Positions 8,548-16,152 of a stretch of DNA of 64,000 bases are shown in pieces. The position numbers and the translations under genes are program-made. The notes under the pieces are model-generated. The model was not told the origin of the DNA. It saw only the letters and a list, made by a program, of their open reading frames with translations, and did not search any database. This stretch comes from Ramlibacter ginsenosidimutans (GTDB lineage: Bacteria > Pseudomonadota > Gammaproteobacteria > Burkholderiales > Burkholderiaceae_C): NCBI RefSeq assembly GCF_042678185.1, contig NZ_JBHUDQ010000004.1. One strand, given 5' to 3'. Every line of letters begins with the position of its first letter. Position 1 is the first letter of the stretch.

Positions 8548-9576
8548 TTACCTGGCGGCGGCTGCCTTCGCAGCCATGATTTCCTTGTAGTTCGCCGGGC
8601 CGTCCGGGATCCTGGCAAGGATCTCGTTGCGCGCGGCCGCGGTCCTGGCACTCCACTGCGTCGTGTCGAGCACCTTCACCTCGACGCCGCGCTTCTTCAT
8701 TTGCGCCAGCGCGTCGTCATATTGGCGGTGGTATTCCTTGAGGTCGAACTGCGCCGCTTGCTGGGCCGATTCGCGCACCGCCTTCTGCTGCTCGGGGTTG
8801 AGCTTGTTCCAGGTGGTCTTGCTGATCGCCATCACGACCGGCAGGTAGTTCACGTGCGTGATGTAGTAGTGCTTGGCGACGTCCGCGAACTTGTCCTGCA
8901 TGAACTGCTCGGGCGAGGTGTCGGCCCCATCGACCAGGCCCTGCGACAGCGCGAGGAACAGCTGGTTGTAGGCCAGCGGCGTGGGGTTCGCGCCCAGAGC
9001 CTTGTAGCCGGCCAGGTAGCCGGGGCTCTGCATCACGCGGACCTTCAGGTCCTTCAGGTCATTGACGTTGTCCACCGGCTTCTTCGCCGTGAACAGGTTG
9101 CGTTCACCGACGGAGATCCACGCCAGGCCCACCATGTTGGCCGGCTCCATCATGTCCAGGAACTTGCGGCCGACCGGCCCCTGCAGCACGTGGTTCGCTT
9201 CGTCGATGCTGTTGAACAGGTAGGGGATGTCGAAGATCTCCCACTGCTTGATCGTGTTCACCACGGCGGCCTGCGCCGACAGCATCATGTCCTGCGTACC
9301 GGTGCGCAGCGCCTGCGTCATCTGCACCTCGCCACCCAGCTGCGACTGCGGAAACACCTGGACTTCGACCTTGCCCCCGGTCTTCTGCTTGACGAGGCGG
9401 GCGAATTCGAGCGCGGTGAGCTGGTAGTGGTTTTCCGGCGCCAGGGTGTGGCCCAGCTTCATCACGATCTTGTCGCCGTTGCCTTGCGCGGCAGCCCCGC
9501 CGCTGGCGACAGCCACCATGAGGCCGCACGCGGCGGCAGCCAGCATCGACTTGTTCAGAGAGAAAAGGGACTTCAC
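8548..9576 (-). CDS. dctP: TRAP transporter periplasmic substrate-binding protein (DctP)
   Basis: A 342-residue receptor. The chosen start is GTG at 9576 (MKSLFSLNKSML...), five bases after a GGAG sequence; it gives a clean signal peptide ending AAAQG. An ATG 36 bp further upstream is in frame but lacks a good ribosome site. DctP hallmarks include KLGHTLAPENHYQLTALEFARLVKQKTGGKVEVQVFPQSQLGGEVQMTQALRTGTQDM in outline and the VMQSPGYLAGYKALGANPTPLAYNQLFLALSQGLVDGAD block with the Arg-like carboxylate contact region. It is the first gene of the operon, with an AraC-type operator about 95 bp upstream. Confidence 0.92.
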   Translation of the reverse strand: MKSLFSLNKSMLAAAACGLMVAVASGGAAAQGNGDKIVMKLGHTLAPENHYQLTALEFARLVKQKTGGKVEVQVFPQSQLGGEVQMTQALRTGTQDMMLSAQAAVVNTIKQWEIFDIPYLFNSIDEANHVLQGPVGRKFLDMMEPANMVGLAWISVGERNLFTAKKPVDNVNDLKDLKVRVMQSPGYLAGYKALGANPTPLAYNQLFLALSQGLVDGADTSPEQFMQDKFADVAKHYYITHVNYLPVVMAISKTTWNKLNPEQQKAVRESAQQAAQFDLKEYHRQYDDALAQMKKRGVEVKVLDTTQWSARTAAARNEILARIPDGPANYKEIMAAKAAAAR

Positions 9577-9669
9577 GTGGTCTCCAGAGAAAGTTGTGGG
9601 GTGTCCTCGCATGTGCCGGCGGGCCGGGCTGCGAGTGGGGCCAAGTATTCGTGGGGGGCACGGAGTCCG

Positions 9670-9701
9670 GTTAGGACGATGCGCAGGAGTTCTTGGACTT
9701 T
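9670..9701 (-). promoter_or_regulatory. AraC-type tandem operator upstream of the TRAP operon (site 2)
   Basis: The + strand reads GTTAGGACGA, six bases, GGAGTTCTTGGACTTT; all 26 defined positions are identical to site 1 at 416-447. On the minus strand the GTCC half-sites are 21 bp apart. A -10-like AATACT lies at 9644-9649, again 20 bp from the element, so the promoter-proximal half-site would overlap -35, as for class II AraC activators. Identity in two control regions 9.2 kb apart, with different flanking sequence, argues for function. Confidence 0.68.
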
Positions 9702-9840
9702 TCTGCGCGTGCGGGGGTTAACCCGAGGCAGCAAGCTCTGCGACTTTCATGAAATTGCCGCCCGTAGAACTACGCGAGCTGCCTGCGCGCGGTCGAGGAA
9801 ACCACGAGGGCTGCTCCGGGCGGAAGCAGACGTCAGCGCC

Positions 9841-9890
9841 GGCGGACTCTTGATCCGTAGGTCGCAGGTTCGAATCCTCAGGACCCACCA
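9841..9890 (+). pseudogene. Degenerate 3' half of tRNA-Lys(CUU), possible attachment-site scar
   Basis: The segment begins GCGGA-CTCTTGA-TCCGT, an anticodon stem and 7-base loop with anticodon CTT, continues with a variable loop and GGTTCGAATCC T-loop sequence, and ends GGACCCACCA with an encoded CCA. No D-arm or 5' acceptor strand precedes it. The 3' side of the T-stem is mismatched (CCTCA against GCAGG) and one base short, so it cannot be a functional tRNA. Such 3' tRNA pieces are typical target-site remnants of tRNA-integrating elements. It lies just outside the TRAP/CoA island. Confidence 0.6.
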
Positions 9891-9923
9891 TGCGCGCCGC
9901 CAGCAGCCGTCTTACCCTCCTGG

Positions 9924-10481
9924 TTAGAACTCGATCGAGAGGTGGAGGACGCTCGCTGCCTTGGGGTCGAACTTCGGAAGAAGAGTCAGCCGGTAGTGCT
10001 TGAACAGGCACAGGCTGGGGATCAGCATGGGCGTGGTGCCCTTGGAATACCCGGTGACCACCCCCACGGTCAGCGCCGCCCCGCAGACCGAGCGGGCCCA
10101 GGTCCAGCCGGCGTAGATGCTGTCCCGCCACTCGCTATTGCGATACCCCCCAACGGTAATGCCGTTGGACCAGCGCAAGTAGACGCCGGGGTTGACGTCA
10201 TTCCAGCGGCTGCCGTATCTGTCACGCGCGGGCGAGTGCAGCGAGGCGAGGTGGATACCGAGTCGGGGAAAGGCGAAGGACGGGGTGGAACCGTCGGCAT
10301 GCGGATCGGTCGCGATGCTCGCTTCCGGCTGGACTTGAGTGCCTTCGTCGGGCCTGGCAGCGACTGGGAGCAAGGCCGCATGGGTGGGTCGGATGCGCAG
10401 GCCCTGCGCGTGGACTGCGGTCGTGGCGGTCACCAGGACAGCGGCGGCCACACGGACAAGGGGGAAGATCAACCGGTTCAT
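9924..10481 (-). CDS. Putative outer-membrane beta-barrel protein of unknown function
   Basis: A 185-residue protein with the start MNRLIFPLVRVAAAVLVTATTAVHAQ, a signal peptide cleaved after HAQ. The mature C-terminal half alternates polar and aromatic or hydrophobic residues (GVYLRWSNGITVGGYRNSEW, SIYAGWTWA, LTVGVVTGYSKG, HYRLTLLPKF) and ends in a terminal phenylalanine (HLSIEF), as outer-membrane barrel strands do. The overall look recalls small barrels such as PagP-like lipid A enzymes, but no catalytic motif is recognisable. Met at residue 25 of the longer frame was chosen because it starts the signal peptide. Orphan gene in its own unit. Confidence 0.62.
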   Translation of the reverse strand: MNRLIFPLVRVAAAVLVTATTAVHAQGLRIRPTHAALLPVAARPDEGTQVQPEASIATDPHADGSTPSFAFPRLGIHLASLHSPARDRYGSRWNDVNPGVYLRWSNGITVGGYRNSEWRDSIYAGWTWARSVCGAALTVGVVTGYSKGTTPMLIPSLCLFKHYRLTLLPKFDPKAASVLHLSIEF

Positions 10482-10869
10482 ACACTGCTTCAGCGGGCTT
10501 GCGATGGAAGCACTCAGCTTGAAGCAGTCGTAAGTGTGCAATCGAGAGAACACCCCTCGTGACGCATCGCTGTTCGCGCAATTGCCCGCGGGACGTGAGC
10601 GCGGTTGTTCTTCGGAGTTCTCCGTCGTGCAAGACAGCGGTCAGGTGCCGCAGGCGGTGGGGGTTCGGACGGTCACGCCCGGATTTTGCCTCCGCAAGAC
10701 GTTCCATGAGGGGCGGGTGTACCAGGGTTGCAGTCGGTTCGCGTCCAATGCAGTTCGGCGCGACCCGTGGGCGTCGAAGGGCTTGCGTCCTGAGCGCACT
10801 CGTCAAGGGCGGAGCTCCGCCTCGCACTCGATGATGAGCGGCGCGTCGAGCGCCAGCTGCACGCGTCAG
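10482..10869. other. 388-bp stretch without a recognisable gene
   Basis: This region lies upstream of the barrel gene and downstream of the SDR gene, both on the minus strand. Open frames on either strand are short or shadow the SDR gene and show no family resemblance. I see no convincing tRNA, hairpin-plus-T terminator, repeat or promoter hexamer pair. It probably contains the promoter of the barrel gene. Confidence 0.5.
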
Positions 10870-11646
10870 CTATTGCGCCAGGAACCCGCCGTCCACCGCC
10901 AACACGTGGCCGGTCACCATGGCCGACGCGGGACTGGCCAGGAACAGGATCGCGTTGGCCACCTCGTTGGGGTGCGCGAGCCGGCCGAGCGGCGTCATCT
11001 GGCGGATGCGCTCCATGAGGGCGGGGTCGGCCTTCAAGGGGCCGATGAATTCGGTATCGACCCACGTCGGGGCGACGGCGTTCACGCGCACTCCGCGCCC
11101 CGCCCATTCGACGGCCAGCGCCCGGGTCATGTTCACCACCGCGCCCTTGGTCGCCTGGTAGGAGATGTTGGGGTAAAGGCCGCCACCGGAGAGGCCCATG
11201 ATGGACGCCGTGTTGACCATGGCGCCGCCGCCGGCGCGCAGCATGTGCGTCGCTGCCGCTCGCGCGCACAGGAACACGCCGGTCATGTTGACGTCCACCA
11301 CCCGCTGCCACTCCGCGAGCGACAGCTCCGTCGTGGGGCGGCGCAGCGCCATGCCGGCGTTGTTCACGAGCACGTCGATGCTGCCGTGCGAGGCCACCAC
11401 CGCGTCGAACGCACGCGTCACGTCGTCTTCGGATGAAACGTCCAGTCGCAGCGCCGATGCGGCGGCGCCGAGCCGTGCCGCGGCCTCGCGGGCGGCAGCC
11501 TCATCGAGATCCAGCAAGACGACGCGGGCGCCGGCGGCCGTGAACAGGCTGGCGGTTGCATAACCGATTCCGCGCGCGCCGCCGGTGATGGCCGCCACGC
11601 GACCATCCAGTCGGAACGCGTCCATCAGCGATTTTTCCTGGCTCAT
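10870..11646 (-). CDS. Short-chain dehydrogenase/reductase (SDR)
   Basis: A 258-residue classical SDR. The TGGARGIG nucleotide motif is at 21-28, NNAG at 95-98, catalytic Ser near 148, and Y163-x-x-x-K167. The C-terminal RVNAVAPTWVDTEF and VTGHVLAVDGGF are family signatures. The Asp after beta-2 (VVLLDLDE) suggests NAD rather than NADP. The substrate is not predictable. It ends 9 bp from nothing recognisable and starts 18 bp downstream of the helicase stop, so both could be transcribed from the helicase side. Confidence 0.9.
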   Translation of the reverse strand: MSQEKSLMDAFRLDGRVAAITGGARGIGYATASLFTAAGARVVLLDLDEAAAREAAARLGAAASALRLDVSSEDDVTRAFDAVVASHGSIDVLVNNAGMALRRPTTELSLAEWQRVVDVNMTGVFLCARAAATHMLRAGGGAMVNTASIMGLSGGGLYPNISYQATKGAVVNMTRALAVEWAGRGVRVNAVAPTWVDTEFIGPLKADPALMERIRQMTPLGRLAHPNEVANAILFLASPASAMVTGHVLAVDGGFLAQ

Positions 11647-11664
11647 GCTCGCCCTTCCATGCGT

Positions 11665-12912
11665 TCAGTCCCCTCGCGCCTTTGCCGCCGCGGCGCGCAA
11701 CTTGTCCTTCTTGCTCGGACGCCGCCCCTTGATGCCACCGACGCCGGCGTCCGGCGAGACGGGCGGCACCACGTCCACCGGCTCGAAGCCGGCGACCTGT
11801 TCGCGCGGCAGGTGCAAGCCTTGCCGCTTCTCGATCAGGCGCATGTGCGCCTCGGTGCCTGCGCTCACGAAGCTCACCGAGACCCCGCGAGCGCCCGCGC
11901 GGGCCGTGCGGCCGATGCGATGCACGTAATCGTCGGGCGACCGCGGCAGGTCGTAGTTGACGACCACGGCGAGTCCGGGCACGTCGATGCCGCGGGCCGC
12001 GAGGTCGGTCGTGACCAGCACGTTGACCGCCCCTTCGCGCAAGTCCTGCAGCACGCGCGTGCGCTGCGACTGGCTCATGTCGCCGTGCAACGCCGCCGCC
12101 TGCACGCCGCGGCCGGCAAGCTTGTGCGCGACGTGCTCCGTCGCGTAGCGCGTGGCCACGAAGACCAGCACGCGCCGCCATCCGCCCTGCTGCACCAGGT
12201 GCCGCAGCAGCTCCGTGCGTCGCGGCGCGTCGACGGCGATCGTCTTCTGTTCGATGTCCGGTACGGCCTCGAGCTGCGATTCGGCTTCGACCCGCACCGC
12301 CTCGTGCAGCAGCTCGTCGGCCAGGGCCTGCACCTCCGGCGGGAAGGTCGCCGAGAACAGCAGGTTCTGCCGCCGCGTCGGCAGGGCGAGCAGCACGCGC
12401 TCTCGTTCCGCGGCGAAGCCCAGGTCCAGCAGGCGATCCGCTTCGTCCAGCACCAGCGACTGCACCGCGTCCAGCCGCACTGCGTTGCGATCGAGCAGGT
12501 CGAGCAGCCGCCCCGGCGTCGCCACCACGATGTCCGCGCCGCCGCGCAGGCGCAGCATCTGCGGGTTGATCGAGACGCCGCCGTAGAGCACCGCCACCTT
12601 CAGCGGCCGGTCGGAAGAAGGCGCCAGCCGCAGGAACACATCGCCCACCTGCGCGGCGAGTTCACGCGTCGGCGCCAGCACGAGCACGCGCACCCGCCGG
12701 AAGCCGCCCGGGTGGCCCGCCAGCAGGCGCTGCAGCAGCGGCAGCACGAAGGCAGCGGTCTTGCCGGAGCCGGTGGGCGCCAGCCCGAGCACGTCCTGCC
12801 CCCGCAGCAGCGGCGGGATGGCTGCGACCTGGATAGGCGATGGCGTGGTGAAGCCGGCCTGCGCGCACGCATGCGCCAGGGCGGGATTGAGTCCCAGGGA
12901 TTCGAAGGTCAC
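11665..12912 (-). CDS. DEAD-box ATP-dependent RNA helicase (RhlE-like)
   Basis: A 415-residue helicase with the Q motif (F-x-x-x-x-P-x-x-I-Q), Walker A APTGSGKT at 45-52, PTRELA, GG, TPGRL, DEAD at 156-159, SAT near 187, the HGDMSQSQR block, TTDLAARGIDVPG and HRIGRTARAG. The C-terminus is a short lysine/arginine-rich tail (KGRRPSKKDKLRAAAAKARGD) that probably helps bind RNA. Likely roles are ribosome assembly or mRNA turnover. Divergent from the J-domain gene, with a shared 59-bp promoter region. Confidence 0.94.
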   Translation of the reverse strand: MTFESLGLNPALAHACAQAGFTTPSPIQVAAIPPLLRGQDVLGLAPTGSGKTAAFVLPLLQRLLAGHPGGFRRVRVLVLAPTRELAAQVGDVFLRLAPSSDRPLKVAVLYGGVSINPQMLRLRGGADIVVATPGRLLDLLDRNAVRLDAVQSLVLDEADRLLDLGFAAERERVLLALPTRRQNLLFSATFPPEVQALADELLHEAVRVEAESQLEAVPDIEQKTIAVDAPRRTELLRHLVQQGGWRRVLVFVATRYATEHVAHKLAGRGVQAAALHGDMSQSQRTRVLQDLREGAVNVLVTTDLAARGIDVPGLAVVVNYDLPRSPDDYVHRIGRTARAGARGVSVSFVSAGTEAHMRLIEKRQGLHLPREQVAGFEPVDVVPPVSPDAGVGGIKGRRPSKKDKLRAAAAKARGD

Positions 12913-12971
12913 GGCGCCGATGATGACATGCGTCCCGGCGCCCGACGCGCGCCTCGCAGGACAATGCGGGG

Positions 12972-13976
12972 ATGGCCCAGGCGCAGTTGCTCCAGATCGA
13001 ACCCGACCCCGCCGACGCCAGCTTGGCCCGGCAGCAGGAACACTTCAACGCGCTGGTGCAGGAGGTGGCGGCGGGGCGCGCCACGCTCGCCGAATGGAAG
13101 GACCGGATCGCGCGCTACCACCAGGCCGTCGAGCCCCTGCAGAGGGAGCTGCATGCGGCCTGGCGCGAATGGGCGCTCGCCCTCGACCAGGCCAGCCTGC
13201 GCCCGGGGCTGTCCCGGGGCGAACGGCAGCAGCTCAGCGAACTGCTGCGCGATGCCGTCGCGCCGCTGCTGGAGCACGAGGACGACATCGAGCTCGCCGC
13301 CGTGGCGGAACGTCATGGCGATGCGGTGTCCTCCGCACGCGCTGGAGCAGATGACATCGCGCCCGCAAGCAGCGACGCGACGCACCTGGAGAACATCGCC
13401 GAAGAGTGGGAACGGCAGGCCGCCTCTGCCGCCGCACAGCGCGCGCAGCGGGCGGCGAAGCGGCGCGCCGCCAGTGCCTCGAAGCAGCGCGCAAAAGAGG
13501 AGCGAGACGCGTCCCAGTCCGTGCGCGACGTGTACCGGCGCGTCGCCAGCGCGCTGCACCCCGATCGCGAGCCGGATGCGGCGCAGCGCGCGCGCAAGAC
13601 GAGCCTCATGCAGCAGGCCAACGAGGCCTACGGGCAACGGAACCTGCTGGCCCTCCTGGAGCTCCAGCTGCAGGCGGAGCAGGTCGACGCCGCGCACCTG
13701 TCGTCGGCGAACCGCCAGCGCCTGCAGCACTACATCACCGTGCTGCAGGAGCAGCTGGCCGACCTGCAGTCCGAAACGCGGCGTATGGAGTCCTCGTTCC
13801 GCGAAGCCACCGGCGCGGCACCCGGCTCGGGCCTGCAGCCCCGCAAGGCCGATCGCCTGATCTCATCGGAAGCGCAGAGGTTGCGCGCGGACCTGCTGTC
13901 GCTGCGCCGCCAGACCCGGGCGTTGCAGGACGTCGAGGACCTCAAGGCGTGGCTGCGAGCGGTTCGCAAGGGATGA
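12972..13976 (+). CDS. J-domain (DnaJ-like) coiled-coil protein
   Basis: A 334-residue, strongly helical and charged protein. In the second half, VRDVYRRVASALHPDREPDAAQRARKTSLMQQANEAY follows the helix II - HPD - helix III pattern of a J-domain, with the invariant HPD present (around residue 196). The N-terminal ~190 residues and the C-terminal ~80 residues (QEQLADLQSETRRMESSF..., LRRQTRALQDVEDLKAWL) are predicted helical or coiled coil. It should stimulate a DnaK-type ATPase, but no dnaK or grpE is nearby. Proteins of this shape are usually annotated only as DnaJ domain-containing. Confidence 0.75.
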   Translation: MAQAQLLQIEPDPADASLARQQEHFNALVQEVAAGRATLAEWKDRIARYHQAVEPLQRELHAAWREWALALDQASLRPGLSRGERQQLSELLRDAVAPLLEHEDDIELAAVAERHGDAVSSARAGADDIAPASSDATHLENIAEEWERQAASAAAQRAQRAAKRRAASASKQRAKEERDASQSVRDVYRRVASALHPDREPDAAQRARKTSLMQQANEAYGQRNLLALLELQLQAEQVDAAHLSSANRQRLQHYITVLQEQLADLQSETRRMESSFREATGAAPGSGLQPRKADRLISSEAQRLRADLLSLRRQTRALQDVEDLKAWLRAVRKG

Positions 13977-14057
13977 TCTTCCTGGGGCACTGTCTGGCAG
14001 GCGTGGCGCGCGCCGGTCGAGCAGCCATGACTCGCCCGTGCGGCTTACCATGACGCG

Positions 14058-14663
14058 ATGCAGTTCTCTGATCCTGCGGAGCCAGGCGAGCCGACCGCGA
14101 CCGATGGTGGAACGCAGGGAGAGGTGTGGACCATCGGGCACTCCACGCACACGCTGGCTGCGTTCGTGGACCTGCTGCGCGCGTACCGCATTGAAACCGT
14201 GGCCGACGTCCGGCGTTTTCCCGGGTCGAGGCGCCAGCCGCAGTTCGGCGGGGAAGCCCTCGGCGAATCGCTCGAAGCGGAAGGCATCGCCTACCATTGG
14301 TTCCCCGGCCTCGGTGGACGCCGCCGGGTGGACCTGCTCGACCCGGAAGGGAGCGCCTGGCGGCACGTGTCGTTCCGGGCGTACGCGCAGCACCTGCGGT
14401 CCGAGGAATTCGCGGAAGGACTTGCGTCGCTGCTCCACGTGGCGAAGGCCTCCAGGACGGCCATCATGTGCTCCGAGCTTCTCTGGTGGCGCTGCCACCG
14501 CCGGCTCATCGCGGATGTGATGGTGCTCTGCGGCTGGCAGGTCACGCACATCCTCGGCCGCACCGAGTCGAGCACGCATGCCCTGGCTCATCCGGCGCAC
14601 GTCGATGCGCAGGGTCTGTGCTACGTCGATGTGGAAGCGCAGGGCGTGCACGATTGCTGCTGA
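14058..14663 (+). CDS. DUF488 domain-containing protein
   Basis: A 201-residue protein with the DUF488 marks: TIGHSTHTLAAFVDLL near the start, VADVRRFPGSRRQPQF, and CSELLWWRCHRRLIADVM, where the Cys and the C-H-R triplet are conserved in the family. The function of DUF488 is not established; it is often found with stress or DNA-related genes. The start is taken at the ATG 14 bp after a gap from the J-domain gene. It ends in two Cys (HDCC). Confidence 0.85.
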   Translation: MQFSDPAEPGEPTATDGGTQGEVWTIGHSTHTLAAFVDLLRAYRIETVADVRRFPGSRRQPQFGGEALGESLEAEGIAYHWFPGLGGRRRVDLLDPEGSAWRHVSFRAYAQHLRSEEFAEGLASLLHVAKASRTAIMCSELLWWRCHRRLIADVMVLCGWQVTHILGRTESSTHALAHPAHVDAQGLCYVDVEAQGVHDCC

Positions 14664-14750
14664 GGCGTGAGGGGCGCCACGCGTACTGAACGTCACACCC
14701 GGCAAGCCCCACCACCGCGCGGCCACGCGCGCGCGCCCTCGACGGCGCCC

Positions 14751-15218
14751 TCATCCCGCGCAAGCTTCGAACCGCTCCCCGACGGCGGATCGGCCGATCT
14801 CCAGCAGGGACTTCAGGTTGGAGATCACCTGCGGCCAGCCGCCGGAGACGGCTTCCACGAGCTTGGAGCCCTCGCGGTCGACGGTGTGCGTGATTGTGAG
14901 CTTGACCTGGCCGTTGCCCGGCTCGATCTCCATCGTGCAGATCGAATCGCCTTCGGCTTTCAACTCGGGCTTGATCTGGTGGGCCCAGCGAATGACCAGT
15001 CGCCTGGGCGCGTCGGCCTCGACGATCTGTCCCGAGTCCCACACGCGGCCGTCGCTGCTGGCCACCAGTCGCCACGCCGAGCCCGTCTTCCATTCGCTTT
15101 CGGCGCGCATGCCGAACCAGTACTCGCGCGTGAACTCCGGGTCGGTCAGGGCCTGCCAGAGCTTCTCCGGCGTGGTGCGGATGTAGCTCACGTAGACGAA
15201 GGTGGATCTAGCGGTCAT
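14751..15218 (-). CDS. SRPBCC (AHSA1-like START) domain protein
   Basis: A 155-residue protein beginning FVYVSYIRTTPEKLWQALTDPEFTREYWFG, the typical opening of the Aha1-C/SRPBCC family, followed by GRVWDSGQIVEADAPRRLVIRW and SGGWPQVISNLKSLLE. These proteins bind hydrophobic ligands in a helix-grip cavity. The gene overlaps the 3' end of the ArsR gene by 11 bp, a very common ArsR-SRPBCC pairing, and shares its promoter. Confidence 0.88.
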   Translation of the reverse strand: MTARSTFVYVSYIRTTPEKLWQALTDPEFTREYWFGMRAESEWKTGSAWRLVASSDGRVWDSGQIVEADAPRRLVIRWAHQIKPELKAEGDSICTMEIEPGNGQVKLTITHTVDREGSKLVEAVSGGWPQVISNLKSLLEIGRSAVGERFEACAG

Positions 15219-15546
15219 GGCGTTTCTCCAGTTGGCGTTTCAGGATGGCGAGCGCCTTCAGGCGCGGCTTCTCGAACTTGGAGATCCAGCGGTCGTGGAT
15301 CTCCTGCAGCGGGGTGGGATTGAGGAAGTGCAGCTTCTCCCTGCCCTGCTTGAGCGTGGCGACCAGGTTCGCCTGCTCGAGGACCGAGAGGTGCTGCGTG
15401 ACGCCCTGCCGCGTCATGTCCAGGTGCTCGCACAGTTGGACTAGCGTCTGCCCATCGTTCGCATGCAGCTGGTCGAGCAGCTTGCGTCGGCTGGGATCCG
15501 CCAGGGCCTTGAACAGCAGGTCGTCGTCGGGAGGATGTTGGACCAT
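15208..15546 (-). CDS. ArsR family winged-helix transcriptional regulator
   Basis: A 112-residue regulator: DDDLLFKALADPSRRKLLDQLHANDGQTLVQLCEHLDMTRQGVTQHLSVLEQANLV is the ArsR winged helix. No metal-binding cysteine pair (CxC) is present, so it is of the non-metal type that accompanies SRPBCC proteins. The start is the Met of MVQHPPDDD at 15546; translation from 15597 would begin upstream of the mapped promoter -10 and is excluded. The operator just upstream overlaps the promoter, suggesting autorepression. Confidence 0.88.
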   Translation of the reverse strand: MVQHPPDDDLLFKALADPSRRKLLDQLHANDGQTLVQLCEHLDMTRQGVTQHLSVLEQANLVATLKQGREKLHFLNPTPLQEIHDRWISKFEKPRLKALAILKRQLEKRHDR

Positions 15547-15561
15547 CGGAAAGGCAAGTTG

Positions 15562-15602
15562 TTGCTTGCCTGATAATAGGCAAGCAATGCCTTGCATGTC
15601 AA
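15562..15602 (-). promoter_or_regulatory. Promoter and palindromic operator of the ArsR-SRPBCC unit
   Basis: On the minus strand, a perfect -35 TTGACA (15597-15602) and a near-perfect -10 TATTAT (15573-15578) are separated by 18 bp. A perfect inverted repeat, TTGCTTGCCT / AGGCAAGCAA with a 6-base spacer (15562-15587), covers the -10 and the predicted start site. A further GGCAAG half-site lies at 15553-15558. The arrangement is that of a repressor blocking RNA polymerase; the adjacent ArsR protein is the natural candidate. Confidence 0.8.
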
Positions 15603-15699
15603 GCGATGCCGCGAATCACCCGATGGCCCGACAGTTCGCACGCCAGGGCGCGCAGTACCATGCCCCTGACCGACGCAGGACGTTGCGCCATCTCCAGCC

Positions 15700-16113
15700 A
15701 TGAACAAGCCCGAAGATGCTCCCCGTGCCTTCCAGCAGGCCTGGAACGGCCATGACATGCAGGCGCTGGGCGACCTGTTCCATGCCGACGCCACCTTCGT
15801 GAACCGGTTCGGCCGGCAGGTACGCGGTGTGAGCGCGATCATCGAGATGCACGCTCCGATCCACTCGACGATCTACAGCGATTCGACGCTCGAGAACGAA
15901 CTGATATCTGTCACACCGATCGGCGACGACGCGGCCGTCCTGCATTCCTGGAGCCGCCTGGCCTGCGGGCCGGCGCATCCCGCGGGTCCGCACGTGATCG
16001 ACACGCTGTTCCAGGCCGTGCTGACGCGCCGCGACGGCGCGTGGAAGATCATCGCGCTCGCGAATGTGACGCTGGCGGATCCGCGCACGGGGCGGGCGAT
16101 GCTGAGGGTCTGA
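15700..16113 (+). CDS. SnoaL-like/DUF4440 (NTF2-fold) protein
   Basis: A 137-residue protein beginning with EDAPRAFQQAWNGHDMQALGDLFHADATFVNRFGRQVRG and ending WKIIALANVTLADP, the cone-shaped alpha+beta NTF2-like fold seen in SgcJ/EcaC and DUF4440 proteins. Such proteins can be small isomerases, hydrolases or ligand carriers. No catalytic residues can be assigned. It is divergent from the ArsR unit with about 100 bp of shared upstream DNA. Confidence 0.75.
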   Translation: MNKPEDAPRAFQQAWNGHDMQALGDLFHADATFVNRFGRQVRGVSAIIEMHAPIHSTIYSDSTLENELISVTPIGDDAAVLHSWSRLACGPAHPAGPHVIDTLFQAVLTRRDGAWKIIALANVTLADPRTGRAMLRV

Positions 16114-16152
16114 GCTCCCGGGACTCCGGCTCGAAGTGCTTCGGCGCCCTGC

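Noticed and set aside
7996..9927. 643-residue open frame on the plus strand
   Set aside because: It runs antisense to dctQ and dctP, is rich in His, Arg and Gln typical of reverse-frame translation of GC-rich genes, and has no domain.
9718..10131. 137-residue minus-strand frame containing PEDSNLRPTDQE
   Set aside because: This peptide type is the antisense translation of tRNA T-loop sequence, a well-known annotation artefact; the DNA is better explained by the tRNA-Lys remnant.
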